Notes under the pieces: model-generated | Databases searched by the model: none | Seen by the model: the letters and a program-made list of their open reading frames with translations, nothing else | What the model was told of the DNA's origin: nothing | In this document: one piece after another, positions 1 to 5,305 of the stretch | Position numbering within the stretch: the stretch's first letter is position 1 | Layout: every line of letters starts with the position of its first letter | From: Pseudomonas sp. | Lineage (GTDB): Bacteria; Pseudomonadota; Gammaproteobacteria; Pseudomonadales; Pseudomonadaceae | Direction of reading: 5' to 3' | Length of the DNA stretch: 5,346 bases | Assembly: GCA_007117785.1 (NCBI GenBank) | Contig: SKFV01000373.1 | Location: 1-5,346 of the forward strand | Made by a program: the position numbers and the translations under genes

Positions 1-863
1 AAAAACAGCTCCAGACTCACTGCGCCAATCGCGAGATTATTGGCTGCAACTGGATTGCCCCTGAAGAAGGGGCCTTTTGCCGTGCCTGTGCAATGACGGC
101 GCTGGCCCCGGATCCGACGCTGCCCAATGCCATGGAGAACTGGGCAACCACTGAGGCAGCCAAACGCTGGGTGCTGGATAACTTTGGCCGCTGGCACTGG
201 TTCCGGCCCGAAGACTCGGGCATGCGGCCGATATTCCATATGCTTGCCGACGGGCATACGCTGGCTGCCATGGGTCATGGTGATGGCATAGTCACCATCA
301 GTGTTTCCGAAGCTGATGCGGTGGTGCGCGTTACCCGCCGAGAAGCCCTTTACGAGCCCTACCGGACCATGATCGGGCACATGCGCCACGAGATTGCGCA
401 CATGCTGTGGTGGCGCTTGAGTCTGCGTGAAGATTTTCTCGCTGCTTTTCGGGATATGTTTGGAGATGAACGTGCTGACTACACGGCAGCCTTGCAGAAG
501 CATTTCGACCAGGGGTCGCCCCAAGACTGGGAAATGTTTTACCTGACCTCCTATGCCTCATCGCATCCTCATGAAGACTGGGCCGAAACGGCGGCACACC
601 TGCTTCACTTGACGGATATTACCGACAGTTTTGTGGCAACCGGGCTGAGTTCACCAGAACTGCCCCGACACAACTGGGATCCCTATTCAGAGCCTGACTC
701 CGCTTTGCTGATCAATATTGCGACCACGCTTGCAGTGCGAGTCAACTATGTTAACCGGTCCATGGGACTGTCAGACCTGTACCCCTTTTCTTTGTCGGAA
801 ACCGCCCGGAAAAAACTGGCCTTCGTGCACGGTTGGTTGCGGCGTGGGGCTTTTGGGTTTTGA
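1..863 (+). CDS. Putative zinc-binding metallopeptidase with zinc ribbon (COG4307-like), 5' end outside window
   Basis: The reading frame is open from base 3 through the ATG at 93 to the TGA at 861-863, giving 286 visible codons. The ATG at 93 is not the real start, because the codons before it already read as the family's cysteine cluster: HCAN, then GCNW, then FCRAC. This matches the second half of the N-terminal zinc ribbon of the COG4307 zinc-binding peptidase family, so the beginning of the gene lies left of the window. Numbered from the ATG at 93, the metal site HEIAH is at residues 99-103 (bases 387-401), and the downstream motif HPHEDWAET is at about 158-166, a position where the family has a conserved acidic residue that probably acts in zinc binding or catalysis. 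It lacks a visible signal peptide, but the N-terminus is not seen. The substrate is unknown for the family. The family assignment is from recalled motifs; peptidase activity is inference. Confidence 0.88.
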   Translation, partial: KQLQTHCANREIIGCNWIAPEEGAFCRACAMTALAPDPTLPNAMENWATTEAAKRWVLDNFGRWHWFRPEDSGMRPIFHMLADGHTLAAMGHGDGIVTISVSEADAVVRVTRREALYEPYRTMIGHMRHEIAHMLWWRLSLREDFLAAFRDMFGDERADYTAALQKHFDQGSPQDWEMFYLTSYASSHPHEDWAETAAHLLHLTDITDSFVATGLSSPELPRHNWDPYSEPDSALLINIATTLAVRVNYVNRSMGLSDLYPFSLSETARKKLAFVHGWLRRGAFGF

Positions 864-890
864 CATGCCGTTCCCCTATGTTGCCATAAT
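860..890 (+). promoter_or_regulatory. Candidate sigma70 promoter upstream of the ATP-grasp gene
   Basis: A perfect -35 TTGACA at 860-865 overlaps the stop codon of the metallopeptidase gene. CATAAT at 885-890 matches the -10 consensus in five of six positions. The spacer is 19 bases, longer than the ideal 17, so strength may be modest. If used, transcription would begin near 897 and give a leader of about 190 bases before the ATP-grasp start at 1087. A weaker alternative is TTGAAA at 964-969 with TATGAT at 989-994, also with a 19-base spacer. Confidence 0.4.
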
Positions 891-1086
891 TGGTCTATAG
901 TGGTTTGTAGCCGGTTTTATTTGGTACCCAGTTACCGGCACTCTTACATGCAGTTGGACGCACTTGAAACAGTCCGGTTGCCCGCTTTTATGATCCCCTC
1001 AACAATTCTGTTTGCGACCACGCTCACCTTGTGGGTTTTGGTCTGGTTTGGGTTTGTAATGAGGAGATTATTCAGGAGAACGGCGC

Positions 1087-2394
1087 ATGTCGATTACAAG
1101 CGAAACTGAATTATCTCAAGAAGTTCTGGCCTGGCGCGATGCTGATATGGATTCAGTCAAAGGCACGGAAACGCCCAAGGATCCGAACAAAGGCTATATT
1201 GCGCTGCTGGGCTGGAGCGTTAACGCCATCAAGGCCGCACAGAAGTTTGACCGTCGTTATATCGTTGTTGCTCCGGAATGGGCTGCCGATTTCTGTACCG
1301 CCAACAACATTCCCTTCATTCCGTGGGATTTTATCCGCCTGAACGACCGTTCTCTGGAAATTGCTGAAGTTCTGCAAGCCAAGGGGGTTGATGTGGCCAT
1401 ACCACTGTTTGAGGAAACCGTTGAATGGTCCGGTGCCATCAACTCGGTGCTGATGCAGAACCCCCGCATGTACGGGCAGTCCATTCTGTTTCGTGACAAG
1501 GCGTTGATGAAGCGTCGTGCTCAGCTTGGCGGTATTCGTGTCGGTATTTTTGAAGAGGCCCACGAAAAAGAAGATATCGTCCGCTTCATGAAGCGGGTTA
1601 ATCAGACCCTGCTCAAGCTGGATGGCGACCCGGATGACCCGATTCACGTTAAAGCCTTCGATAAAGCGGGTTGCCTGGGTCATCGGATGATCCGCAAGAT
1701 CGAAGAGATCGACAGCATCCCGGCCGAGGAATACCCCCTGCTGATGGAAAGTCACCTGGATGGTTGGGAGTTCGCGGTCGAGGCCTGGATTCATGACGGC
1801 AAGATCCAATTCCTCAATATCTCGGAATACGTGACTCTGGGTTATTCGGTATTTGTTCCCGCTACTGAAGAACTGGAGAGCTGGCGCCCGGCAATCACCA
1901 AGCAGATCGAACTGCTGATCAAGACCTTCGACATCCAGTTTGGTCTGATTCACCCCGAATACTTCGTCACCGCTGACGGTGAAATGTACTTTGGTGAAGT
2001 CGCCTACCGCCCACCGGGCTTCAAGGCGTTCGAGCTGATCGAGCGTGCCTACGGGTTCAACGCCTACCAGGCTTCCATGCTGGTATTCGACCCGAAAAGT
2101 ACCAAGGAAGAGGTCGACAAATTCTTCCCCCGCGAAGTGGAAGATGCCAAGGGCTATGCGGGTTGTTTCGGTGTTTACCCGCGCCGCCGCGTTGTCAGCA
2201 AGCTGGAAATGCCGCCGGAAACCACCGAGCATCCCTATTTCGAGTCGCACGAACTGGTCGCGCCGGCAGAAGAAACCGTGCCTGACCGCTCCGCCTTCGG
2301 TACCCATTGGGGGCTGATCTTCTTTTTCGGCGATGATCCGATCAAGCTGCGCGATTTGCTGAAAGCTCAGGAAGAACTGGACTTTTACGTCTAG
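1087..2394 (+). CDS. ATP-grasp domain protein, probable carboxylate-amine (or similar) ligase, substrate unknown
   Basis: This complete 435-residue protein starts at an ATG preceded by AGGAG at 1074-1078 with an 8-base spacing. The order of motifs is that of an ATP-grasp ligase. A Rossmann-like pre-ATP-grasp domain covers about 36-125 (GYIALLGWSVNAI near its start). The motif DKALMKRRAQLGGI at 137-150 resembles the family's DKxxMR segment. VKAF with Lys189 is the likely ATP lysine, and DKAGCLGH at 192-199 is the flexible loop. MESHLDGWEFAVEAWI at 220-235 matches the adenine-side strands. HPEYF...GEVAYRPPG at 289-311 holds the probable Mg-binding acids Glu291 and Glu304 and Arg308. Where many members have E-x-N, this one has Glu-Val-Ala, as in PurK/PurT-like enzymes. 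A roughly 95-residue C-terminal region ends at residue 435. Such enzymes activate a carboxylate as acyl phosphate and join it to a nucleophile; the substrates cannot be read from sequence. It has no signal peptide, so it should be cytoplasmic. The gene stands alone between a candidate promoter and a terminator. Confidence 0.9.
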   Translation: MSITSETELSQEVLAWRDADMDSVKGTETPKDPNKGYIALLGWSVNAIKAAQKFDRRYIVVAPEWAADFCTANNIPFIPWDFIRLNDRSLEIAEVLQAKGVDVAIPLFEETVEWSGAINSVLMQNPRMYGQSILFRDKALMKRRAQLGGIRVGIFEEAHEKEDIVRFMKRVNQTLLKLDGDPDDPIHVKAFDKAGCLGHRMIRKIEEIDSIPAEEYPLLMESHLDGWEFAVEAWIHDGKIQFLNISEYVTLGYSVFVPATEELESWRPAITKQIELLIKTFDIQFGLIHPEYFVTADGEMYFGEVAYRPPGFKAFELIERAYGFNAYQASMLVFDPKSTKEEVDKFFPREVEDAKGYAGCFGVYPRRRVVSKLEMPPETTEHPYFESHELVAPAEETVPDRSAFGTHWGLIFFFGDDPIKLRDLLKAQEELDFYV

Positions 2395-2422
2395 CAGGGC
2401 TGGCGTAATGCTTGAGATAATG

Positions 2423-2451
2423 AAAGGAGCGTCTTAGGACGCTCTTTTTTT
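2423..2451 (+). terminator. Intrinsic terminator of the ATP-grasp gene
   Basis: A perfect 7-bp GC-rich stem, GAGCGTC at 2427-2433 and GACGCTC at 2438-2444, encloses a TTAG loop and is followed directly by seven T residues at 2445-2451. A-residues on the left can extend the stem by pairing with the T run. It lies 29 bases after the ATP-grasp stop codon. The A-rich left flank could give weak termination in the opposite direction too. Confidence 0.93.
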
Positions 2452-2585
2452 GCCTGGAGTCAGCCTGTTTGGTTTGCTCGAGGCCTGATTCTCGACGCCG
2501 CCATGTCTGAGGGTTACATTGTGCCGACTGACCTGCAATGCAGGGTGTAGCCACTCCAGGACTGCGCATACCAAGGATCCCTGTG

Positions 2586-2861
2586 ATGAACCAGCCGCTG
2601 CAAAATCTCGAGCAACTGCTTGATCACATCGGCGAGCTGGCGCGCAACAATCACCGGGTCTCGATGGCAATGATTGTGGAGTCGATCGGCAGTCGCTCCT
2701 TCGGGCCGATGCTGATGCTTATCGGCATCATCCTTTATTTGACCGTGCTTTGGTGGCGAAGCGGTTATTCCTCATATCTACTAAACTATGGCCCACTCGG
2801 TGCACCGGCTACCTTGAGTGATACCGGTTGGCTTGAGTGCACGCATGCTGGTTCTGATTGA
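2586..2861 (+). pseudogene. 5' remnant of an exoD-like gene fused to unrelated sequence
   Basis: The ATG at 2586 has AAGGA at 2573-2577 with an 8-base spacing, so this start is preferred over the in-frame ATG at 2538. Residues 1-50 (MNQPLQNLEQLLDHIGELAR onward, through the SFGPMLMLIGIIL segment) look like the N-terminus of the ExoD family, inner-membrane proteins named for exopolysaccharide synthesis. Intact members, usually around 200 residues, continue with a proline/glycine-rich turn and further membrane helices. Here the resemblance stops at codon 50 (2733-2735), and the frame runs 41 more codons of unrelated sequence to a TGA at 2859. The tail overlaps the 3' end of the opposite-strand gene ending at 2809. 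The product would be a 91-residue fragment with one hydrophobic segment and is presumably non-functional. The rest of exoD is not elsewhere in the window. ExoD identity is by recalled resemblance. Confidence 0.72.
2804..2839. repeat. Two-copy imperfect tandem repeat at the 3' end of the inserted gene
   Basis: ACCGGCTACCTTGAGTG at 2804-2820 is repeated as ACCGGTTGGCTTGAGTG at 2823-2839, differing at three of 17 positions, with a 19-base period. The first copy partly overlaps the perfect 10-base palindrome CGGTGCACCG at 2798-2807. The repeat covers the last codons and the stop of the minus-strand gene. Because 19 is not a multiple of three, it does not give a repeated peptide. Confidence 0.5.
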
Positions 2862-3451
2862 GGTCGCAGGCCCTTCGCCAGTGTTGATACATCCTTTGTC
2901 TATGCCGTCTGCACTCGGCAGATCCTTCCTTGAACACGTCGCAGCCCAGTTTGGTCTCATTGACTACTGTCACATAGGGTTGTGAACGTTGTGTTGTGCT
3001 TGGGTGTGGTGCTTGCGGCACGGGTATGCTTACTGTGTTTACTATTCCGGATGGCTGATAGTTCTCATCAGTGAACACGGTTTGTCTTTCTTTGCGGTTT
3101 CCCGCAGTGTCATCTGCCCATTCACTGCTCTGGCGAAGCATGGTGTTCACTTGTTCCAGGTAAACATCTTTGGCTGCTTCTGCGACTTCTCCAATGTTTG
3201 TTCTCTGGTTTGCTGCTGGAGTGGTTGTTGGCACTGGCGTCATGCCTGCTACGGATGTCGCTGTCTGATGCCTTGGATGGTCACCCCATCCACTCCAATT
3301 ACCGGCATATATGACGCCCCCTACCAAACCGATGGCCAGCAGGGTTGCTAAGGCTATGGGGGTTTTTCTTTTTGCGTCTCAGCACTCTGTATGGTGCGTC
3401 GTCAATGCTTGGTTTCAGGTTTTCAATTTGCCGCTTCAGGTTCTCGTCCAT
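2809..3451 (-). pseudogene. Unrecognised single-pass membrane protein with a CX9C-X14-CX8C C-terminus; one-base frameshift
   Basis: I do not recognise this gene. Translation most likely starts at the ATG at 3451-3449, since AAGGA (minus strand, 3462-3458) lies 6 bases before it; an ATG two codons earlier directly abuts that site. The first 29 residues (MDENLKRQIENLKPSIDDAP..., ending RRKKK) are hydrophilic and basic. The frame must then shift by one base in the homopolymer run at 3358-3373 to continue as TPIALATLLAIGLVGGVIYAG, a membrane helix at about residues 31-50. Joined, the product is about 213 residues with N-in, C-out topology expected from the basic stretch. After the helix comes a Thr/Pro-rich linker, then a polar domain ending in four cysteines at about 170, 180, 195 and 204. 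Frame 0 alone ends near 3301. The second part is open from 3378 to the TAG at 2809. It is broken by a true mutation or by a sequencing error; it is less likely a programmed shift. Confidence 0.62.
3358..3373. repeat. Homopolymer tract G5-T5-C-T5 holding the frameshift
   Basis: On the plus strand this reads five G, five T, one C, five T. In the minus-strand gene it is A5-G-A5-C5, and the required change of frame falls within or right beside it. Removing any one base of these runs joins the basic N-terminus to the membrane helix in one frame. Such tracts are prone to slippage in replication and to sequencing indels. Confidence 0.7.
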
Positions 3452-3457
3452 GTCCAT

Positions 3458-3462
3458 TCCTT
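3458..3462 (-). promoter_or_regulatory. Ribosome binding site that decides the start of the inserted gene
   Basis: AAGGA on the minus strand is separated from the ATG at 3451 by 6 bases, a normal spacing. The first of the two ATGs (3457-3455) follows it with no gap and is therefore unlikely to be the initiator. Confidence 0.6.
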
Positions 3463-3495
3463 TGGGTGGGGCAACAGCTTTAATTCATCCTGATG

Positions 3496-3511
3496 ACTCG
3501 TTCCCACGAGT
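3496..3511. repeat. Short hairpin in the leader of the inserted gene
   Basis: ACTCGT at 3496-3501 and ACGAGT at 3506-3511 form a 6-bp stem with a 4-base loop. It lies between the TATAAT at 3526-3531 and the ribosome binding site of the minus-strand gene. There is no T run after it, so it is not a terminator. It could be an operator or an mRNA-stability element, but the function is unknown. Confidence 0.3.
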
Positions 3512-3525
3512 GTGCCGAGGAAACG

Positions 3526-3531
3526 ATTATA
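3526..3531 (-). promoter_or_regulatory. Perfect -10 box (TATAAT) at the thioesterase junction, facing the inserted gene
   Basis: The minus strand carries a perfect TATAAT, 75 bases upstream of the start at 3451. No convincing -35 hexamer is present at 16-18 bases, and no TG extension precedes it, so strength is uncertain. The box includes the TAA that ends the thioesterase fragment, meaning it sits on or next to the junction of old and new DNA. It may be part of the inserted block or have been created by the joining. Confidence 0.35.
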
Positions 3532-3637
3532 GCTCCGCATATTTCTTGCCGGGGCTGCTTTCCAGAATCCGGATATCCAGGTGGCCCGGCAGGCAGTGGG
3601 TGCCGCGTTGGTTGAGAGCGTCAAGGGATGAGGGCAT
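3527..3637 (-). pseudogene. 5' remnant of a PaaI-type hotdog thioesterase gene
   Basis: The minus-strand frame from the ATG at 3637 encodes 36 residues, with LNQRGTHCLPGHLDIRILE at positions 8-26 and SSPGKKYAEL at 27-36, then TAA. The pattern 'Leu-Asn-x-x-Gly/Arg ... Leu-Pro-Gly-His-Leu-x-Ile ... Pro-Gly ... Ala-Glu-Leu' is typical of the start of PaaI-like hotdog thioesterases, which are usually about 130-150 residues and hydrolyse acyl-CoA. The part containing the hotdog helix and the catalytic acid is absent. No strong ribosome binding site is seen. The fragment lies 72 bases after the mltD stop in the same direction, so it may once have been co-transcribed with mltD. Identity rests on a short stretch, hence moderate confidence. 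Confidence 0.5.
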
Positions 3638-3682
3638 AAGCTGATCGGGCCTTGTGGTCGTTGAATACGAGTGCATAAGGCT

Positions 3683-3703
3683 AAAGGGCGCAGGAGGTCG
3701 CCC
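3683..3703 (-). terminator. Weak possible terminator after mltD
   Basis: On the minus strand, GGGCG (3703-3699) and CGCCC (3690-3686) can form a 5-bp GC stem with an 8-base loop, followed by TTT. It begins 6 bases past the mltD stop. The short T run and long loop make it a weak candidate, and read-through toward the thioesterase fragment and the inserted gene is possible. Confidence 0.25.
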
Positions 3704-3709
3704 CGGGCA

Positions 3710-5086
3710 TCAACGTGGAATCGCCAGGGTTTCTCCCACGCTCAGTAGATCGCCGGAAATCTGGTTGGCCTGGCGCAGGGCATCCAGGGTCACCCCATAC
3801 AGACGGGCGATGGTGTACAGGGTATCGCCCGGCTGGATGCGATGTTGCTGGCTATTGCCGTCGGCCTGGACCGGAGCGGGCAATGACAACCGCTGGCCGG
3901 GGGATGTTGTTGCGCCACGGGGCAGATTGTTGATCTCGCCCAATTCACCGAGGTCCACACCATAACGCGCCGCAATGCCCCATAGGGTGTCGCCGGGCTG
4001 CACGATATGTTCACCGCCCTGGCTGATAGTGCGGCGTGCGGCAACCGGCTGGTTGCTGGCGGCGGCTGCCTGCAGACCGCCGCGGGCCTGTTCCAGTCGC
4101 GGTACTGCACTGCGCGGCAGGGCCAGGTGGGTGCCGGGGTAGGCGGGGATTATGCTGGTGCGGGTAGCCGGGTTGAGCTGGCGCAGTTCATCCAGAGGTA
4201 CCTGGGTCAGGCTGGCCACCCGCTGCAGGTCGACGGCCTGATCCAGCGGGATGCCCACCACCGAATGGCTTGGCCGCAGCGGCGGTAATTGCAGGCGACG
4301 GTTTTCTACGATCTCGCGCAGGGCGAGAATTTTCGGGACATAGCCCATGGCATCGTTGGACAACTGCAGCGACCAGTAATCGGTGCGTGCGCCGCGCTGC
4401 TGGTTGGCCTCCATGGCACGGGCCACATTACCCTGGCCAAAGTTGTAGGCCGCCAGTACCAGCAGCCAGTCATCGAAACGGGCGTAGAGGGTTTCCAGAT
4501 AGTCCAGCGCGGCATCGGTGGACGCAAACACATCACGCCGACCATCGAACTCGGCGGTCTGGCGCAGCCCGTAATGGGAGCCGGTAGCCGGCATGAATTG
4601 CCAGATCCCGGCAGCCCCGCTGGGGCTTGTCGCCCGGGCGGAAAAGCCGGACTCAATCAGTGGCACAAAGAACAGCTCACTGGGCATCTTGCGGCGGTCC
4701 AGTTCGCTGAGCATATACTCCGCCCAAGGTTCGGCGCGGGTCAGTGATACCGTGACCACCTTGGGGTTGTTGAGGTAGAAATCGACATACCGCTGCACCC
4801 GCGCCCGGTCTGCCGTCCGGGTGGGCATCGGCATACCGAACTGGCGGGACAGATGCGCCCAGGCATCCTGCTCACCACTGAAACGCAGATCCCGAGCTGG
4901 TAGATCCCGTGTCGCCGCTGACTGACTGGGTCCGGACGCACAGCCCACCAGGCCAAGACTGATACCCACCAGCAACGCGACAGTGATAGTCAGCTGAGAC
5001 CAACGCTGGGGGCGTACTGTGGAAAGATAAGCGGCCAGACCGAGGCTGGGCGAGAGAGGGATCTTGTGCTGGGTGCAGCTGGGCAT
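3710..5086 (-). CDS. mltD: Membrane-bound lytic murein transglycosylase D (lipoprotein with LysM repeats)
   Basis: The protein cleaves the N-acetylmuramic acid-N-acetylglucosamine bond of peptidoglycan, leaving 1,6-anhydro ends, and should sit on the inner face of the outer membrane. The frame is open from the ATG at 5161 (483 codons). I prefer the ATG at 5086 (458 residues) because a likely promoter overlaps the first codons of the longer form and the E. coli homologue has about 450 residues; neither start has a clear ribosome binding site. In long-form numbering, a basic/hydrophobic signal (about 50-73) ends in the lipobox LVGC with Cys74. The family 1 transglycosylase domain spans about 130-290, with catalytic Glu170 in PLIESGF, then GAAGIWQFMPATG at 182-194 and AAYNFGQGNV at 237-246. 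LysM repeats at about 384-428 and 440-482 bind peptidoglycan. A degenerate LysM-like stretch lies at about 300-350. Residues after the lipid cysteine (Ala-Ser) do not suggest inner-membrane retention. Confidence 0.93.
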   Translation of the reverse strand: MPSCTQHKIPLSPSLGLAAYLSTVRPQRWSQLTITVALLVGISLGLVGCASGPSQSAATRDLPARDLRFSGEQDAWAHLSRQFGMPMPTRTADRARVQRYVDFYLNNPKVVTVSLTRAEPWAEYMLSELDRRKMPSELFFVPLIESGFSARATSPSGAAGIWQFMPATGSHYGLRQTAEFDGRRDVFASTDAALDYLETLYARFDDWLLVLAAYNFGQGNVARAMEANQQRGARTDYWSLQLSNDAMGYVPKILALREIVENRRLQLPPLRPSHSVVGIPLDQAVDLQRVASLTQVPLDELRQLNPATRTSIIPAYPGTHLALPRSAVPRLEQARGGLQAAAASNQPVAARRTISQGGEHIVQPGDTLWGIAARYGVDLGELGEINNLPRGATTSPGQRLSLPAPVQADGNSQQHRIQPGDTLYTIARLYGVTLDALRQANQISGDLLSVGETLAIPR

Positions 5087-5121
5087 GGATTGGCGCGACT
5101 CGCAAGCTAACAATATGCCTG

Positions 5122-5150
5122 AGCATACCCCGTCTGAGGGTGGGAGCCAA
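5122..5150 (-). promoter_or_regulatory. Candidate sigma70 promoter of mltD
   Basis: On the minus strand, TTGGCT (5150-5145) and TATGCT (5127-5122) match the -35 and -10 consensus at four positions each, with exactly 17 bases between them. Transcription would start near 5115, downstream of the ATG at 5161 and upstream of that at 5086. This supports the shorter mltD product. The site lies beyond the terminator at 5198-5229, so mltD would be an independent unit. Confidence 0.4.
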
Positions 5151-5187
5151 TCGGTAGGCATGTATGGATAGTCGCTTAACGTGGCTA

Positions 5188-5229
5188 AGTCAAAGAAAAG
5201 CCCCTGAAAGCCAAGGCTTTCAGGGGCTT
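5188..5229 (-). terminator. Strong intrinsic terminator for a leftward transcript entering from the right
   Basis: A perfect 15-bp inverted repeat, AAGCCCCTGAAAGCC at 5198-5212 and GGCTTTCAGGGGCTT at 5215-5229, has a 2-base centre. Read on the minus strand it is followed by TTTTCTTTGACTT, a T-rich tail. The plus-strand tail is not T-rich, so the main direction is leftward. It should end a gene lying right of the window before mltD begins. Confidence 0.85.
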
Positions 5230-5249
5230 GCTTGTTGGTGGGCCGGGGT

Positions 5250-5305
5250 AATCTGAACAGGTTTTATACTGTATTGATAAATATAGATATTTATCGGTTC
5301 AGATT
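5250..5305. repeat. AT-rich nested inverted repeats
   Basis: An outer 9-bp inverted repeat pairs AATCTGAAC at 5250-5258 with GTTCAGATT at 5297-5305. Inside it lies a second 9-bp repeat, GATAAATAT at 5276-5284 and ATATTTATC at 5287-5295, with only AG between. The stretch is strikingly AT-rich compared with its surroundings. No open frame or convincing promoter pair is seen in it. It could be an operator, a protein-binding or recombination site, or a small mobile remnant; nothing decides among these. Confidence 0.55.

Larger units (their letters stand above)
2736..3530. other. Block of unrelated DNA replacing the 3' ends of two convergent genes
   Basis: To the left, exoD-like coding sequence stops being recognisable at about 2736. 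To the right, a thioesterase-like reading frame on the opposite strand stops being recognisable at about 3530. The roughly 795 bases between hold one minus-strand gene (start 3451, stop 2809) plus short flanks. No transposase, integrase, clear terminal inverted repeats or target-site duplication can be seen by eye, so I call it a replacement block and not a named mobile element. G+C appears lower than in the neighbouring mltD gene, though I have not computed it. Boundaries are inferred from loss of family resemblance and may be off by some tens of bases. Confidence 0.55.

Noticed and set aside
900..1109. A 69-codon frame on + with a hydrophobic stretch
   Set aside because: No ribosome binding site at any start and it overlaps the well-supported ATP-grasp start; kept only as a low-interest observation.
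1153..2307. A 384-codon open frame on the minus strand opposite the ATP-grasp gene
   Set aside because: It mirrors the codon pattern of a clear gene on +, has no recognisable domain and no ribosome binding site; an antisense shadow.
2989..3351. A 120-codon Cys/Trp-rich frame on +
   Set aside because: It lies opposite the unrecognised membrane-protein gene; the composition is typical of an antisense translation.
3358..3373. Programmed -1 ribosomal frameshifting as in some transposase genes
   Set aside because: The shift needed is +1 (one surplus base), and the codons read CGC-AAA-AAG, not the A-AAA-AAG heptamer in the required phase.
4289..4747. A 152-codon frame on + opposite mltD
   Set aside because: It is opposite the conserved catalytic region of mltD and has no family resemblance.
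5238..5260. tRNA 3'-end-like sequence on the minus strand (…CCCCGGCCCACCA)
   Set aside because: The T-arm does not pair and there is no matching 5' acceptor strand; at most a chance likeness or an attachment-site relic.
5257..5272. LexA-like site: ACAG-N8-CTGT
   Set aside because: The half-sites are in the reverse order to the known CTGT-N8-ACAG box.
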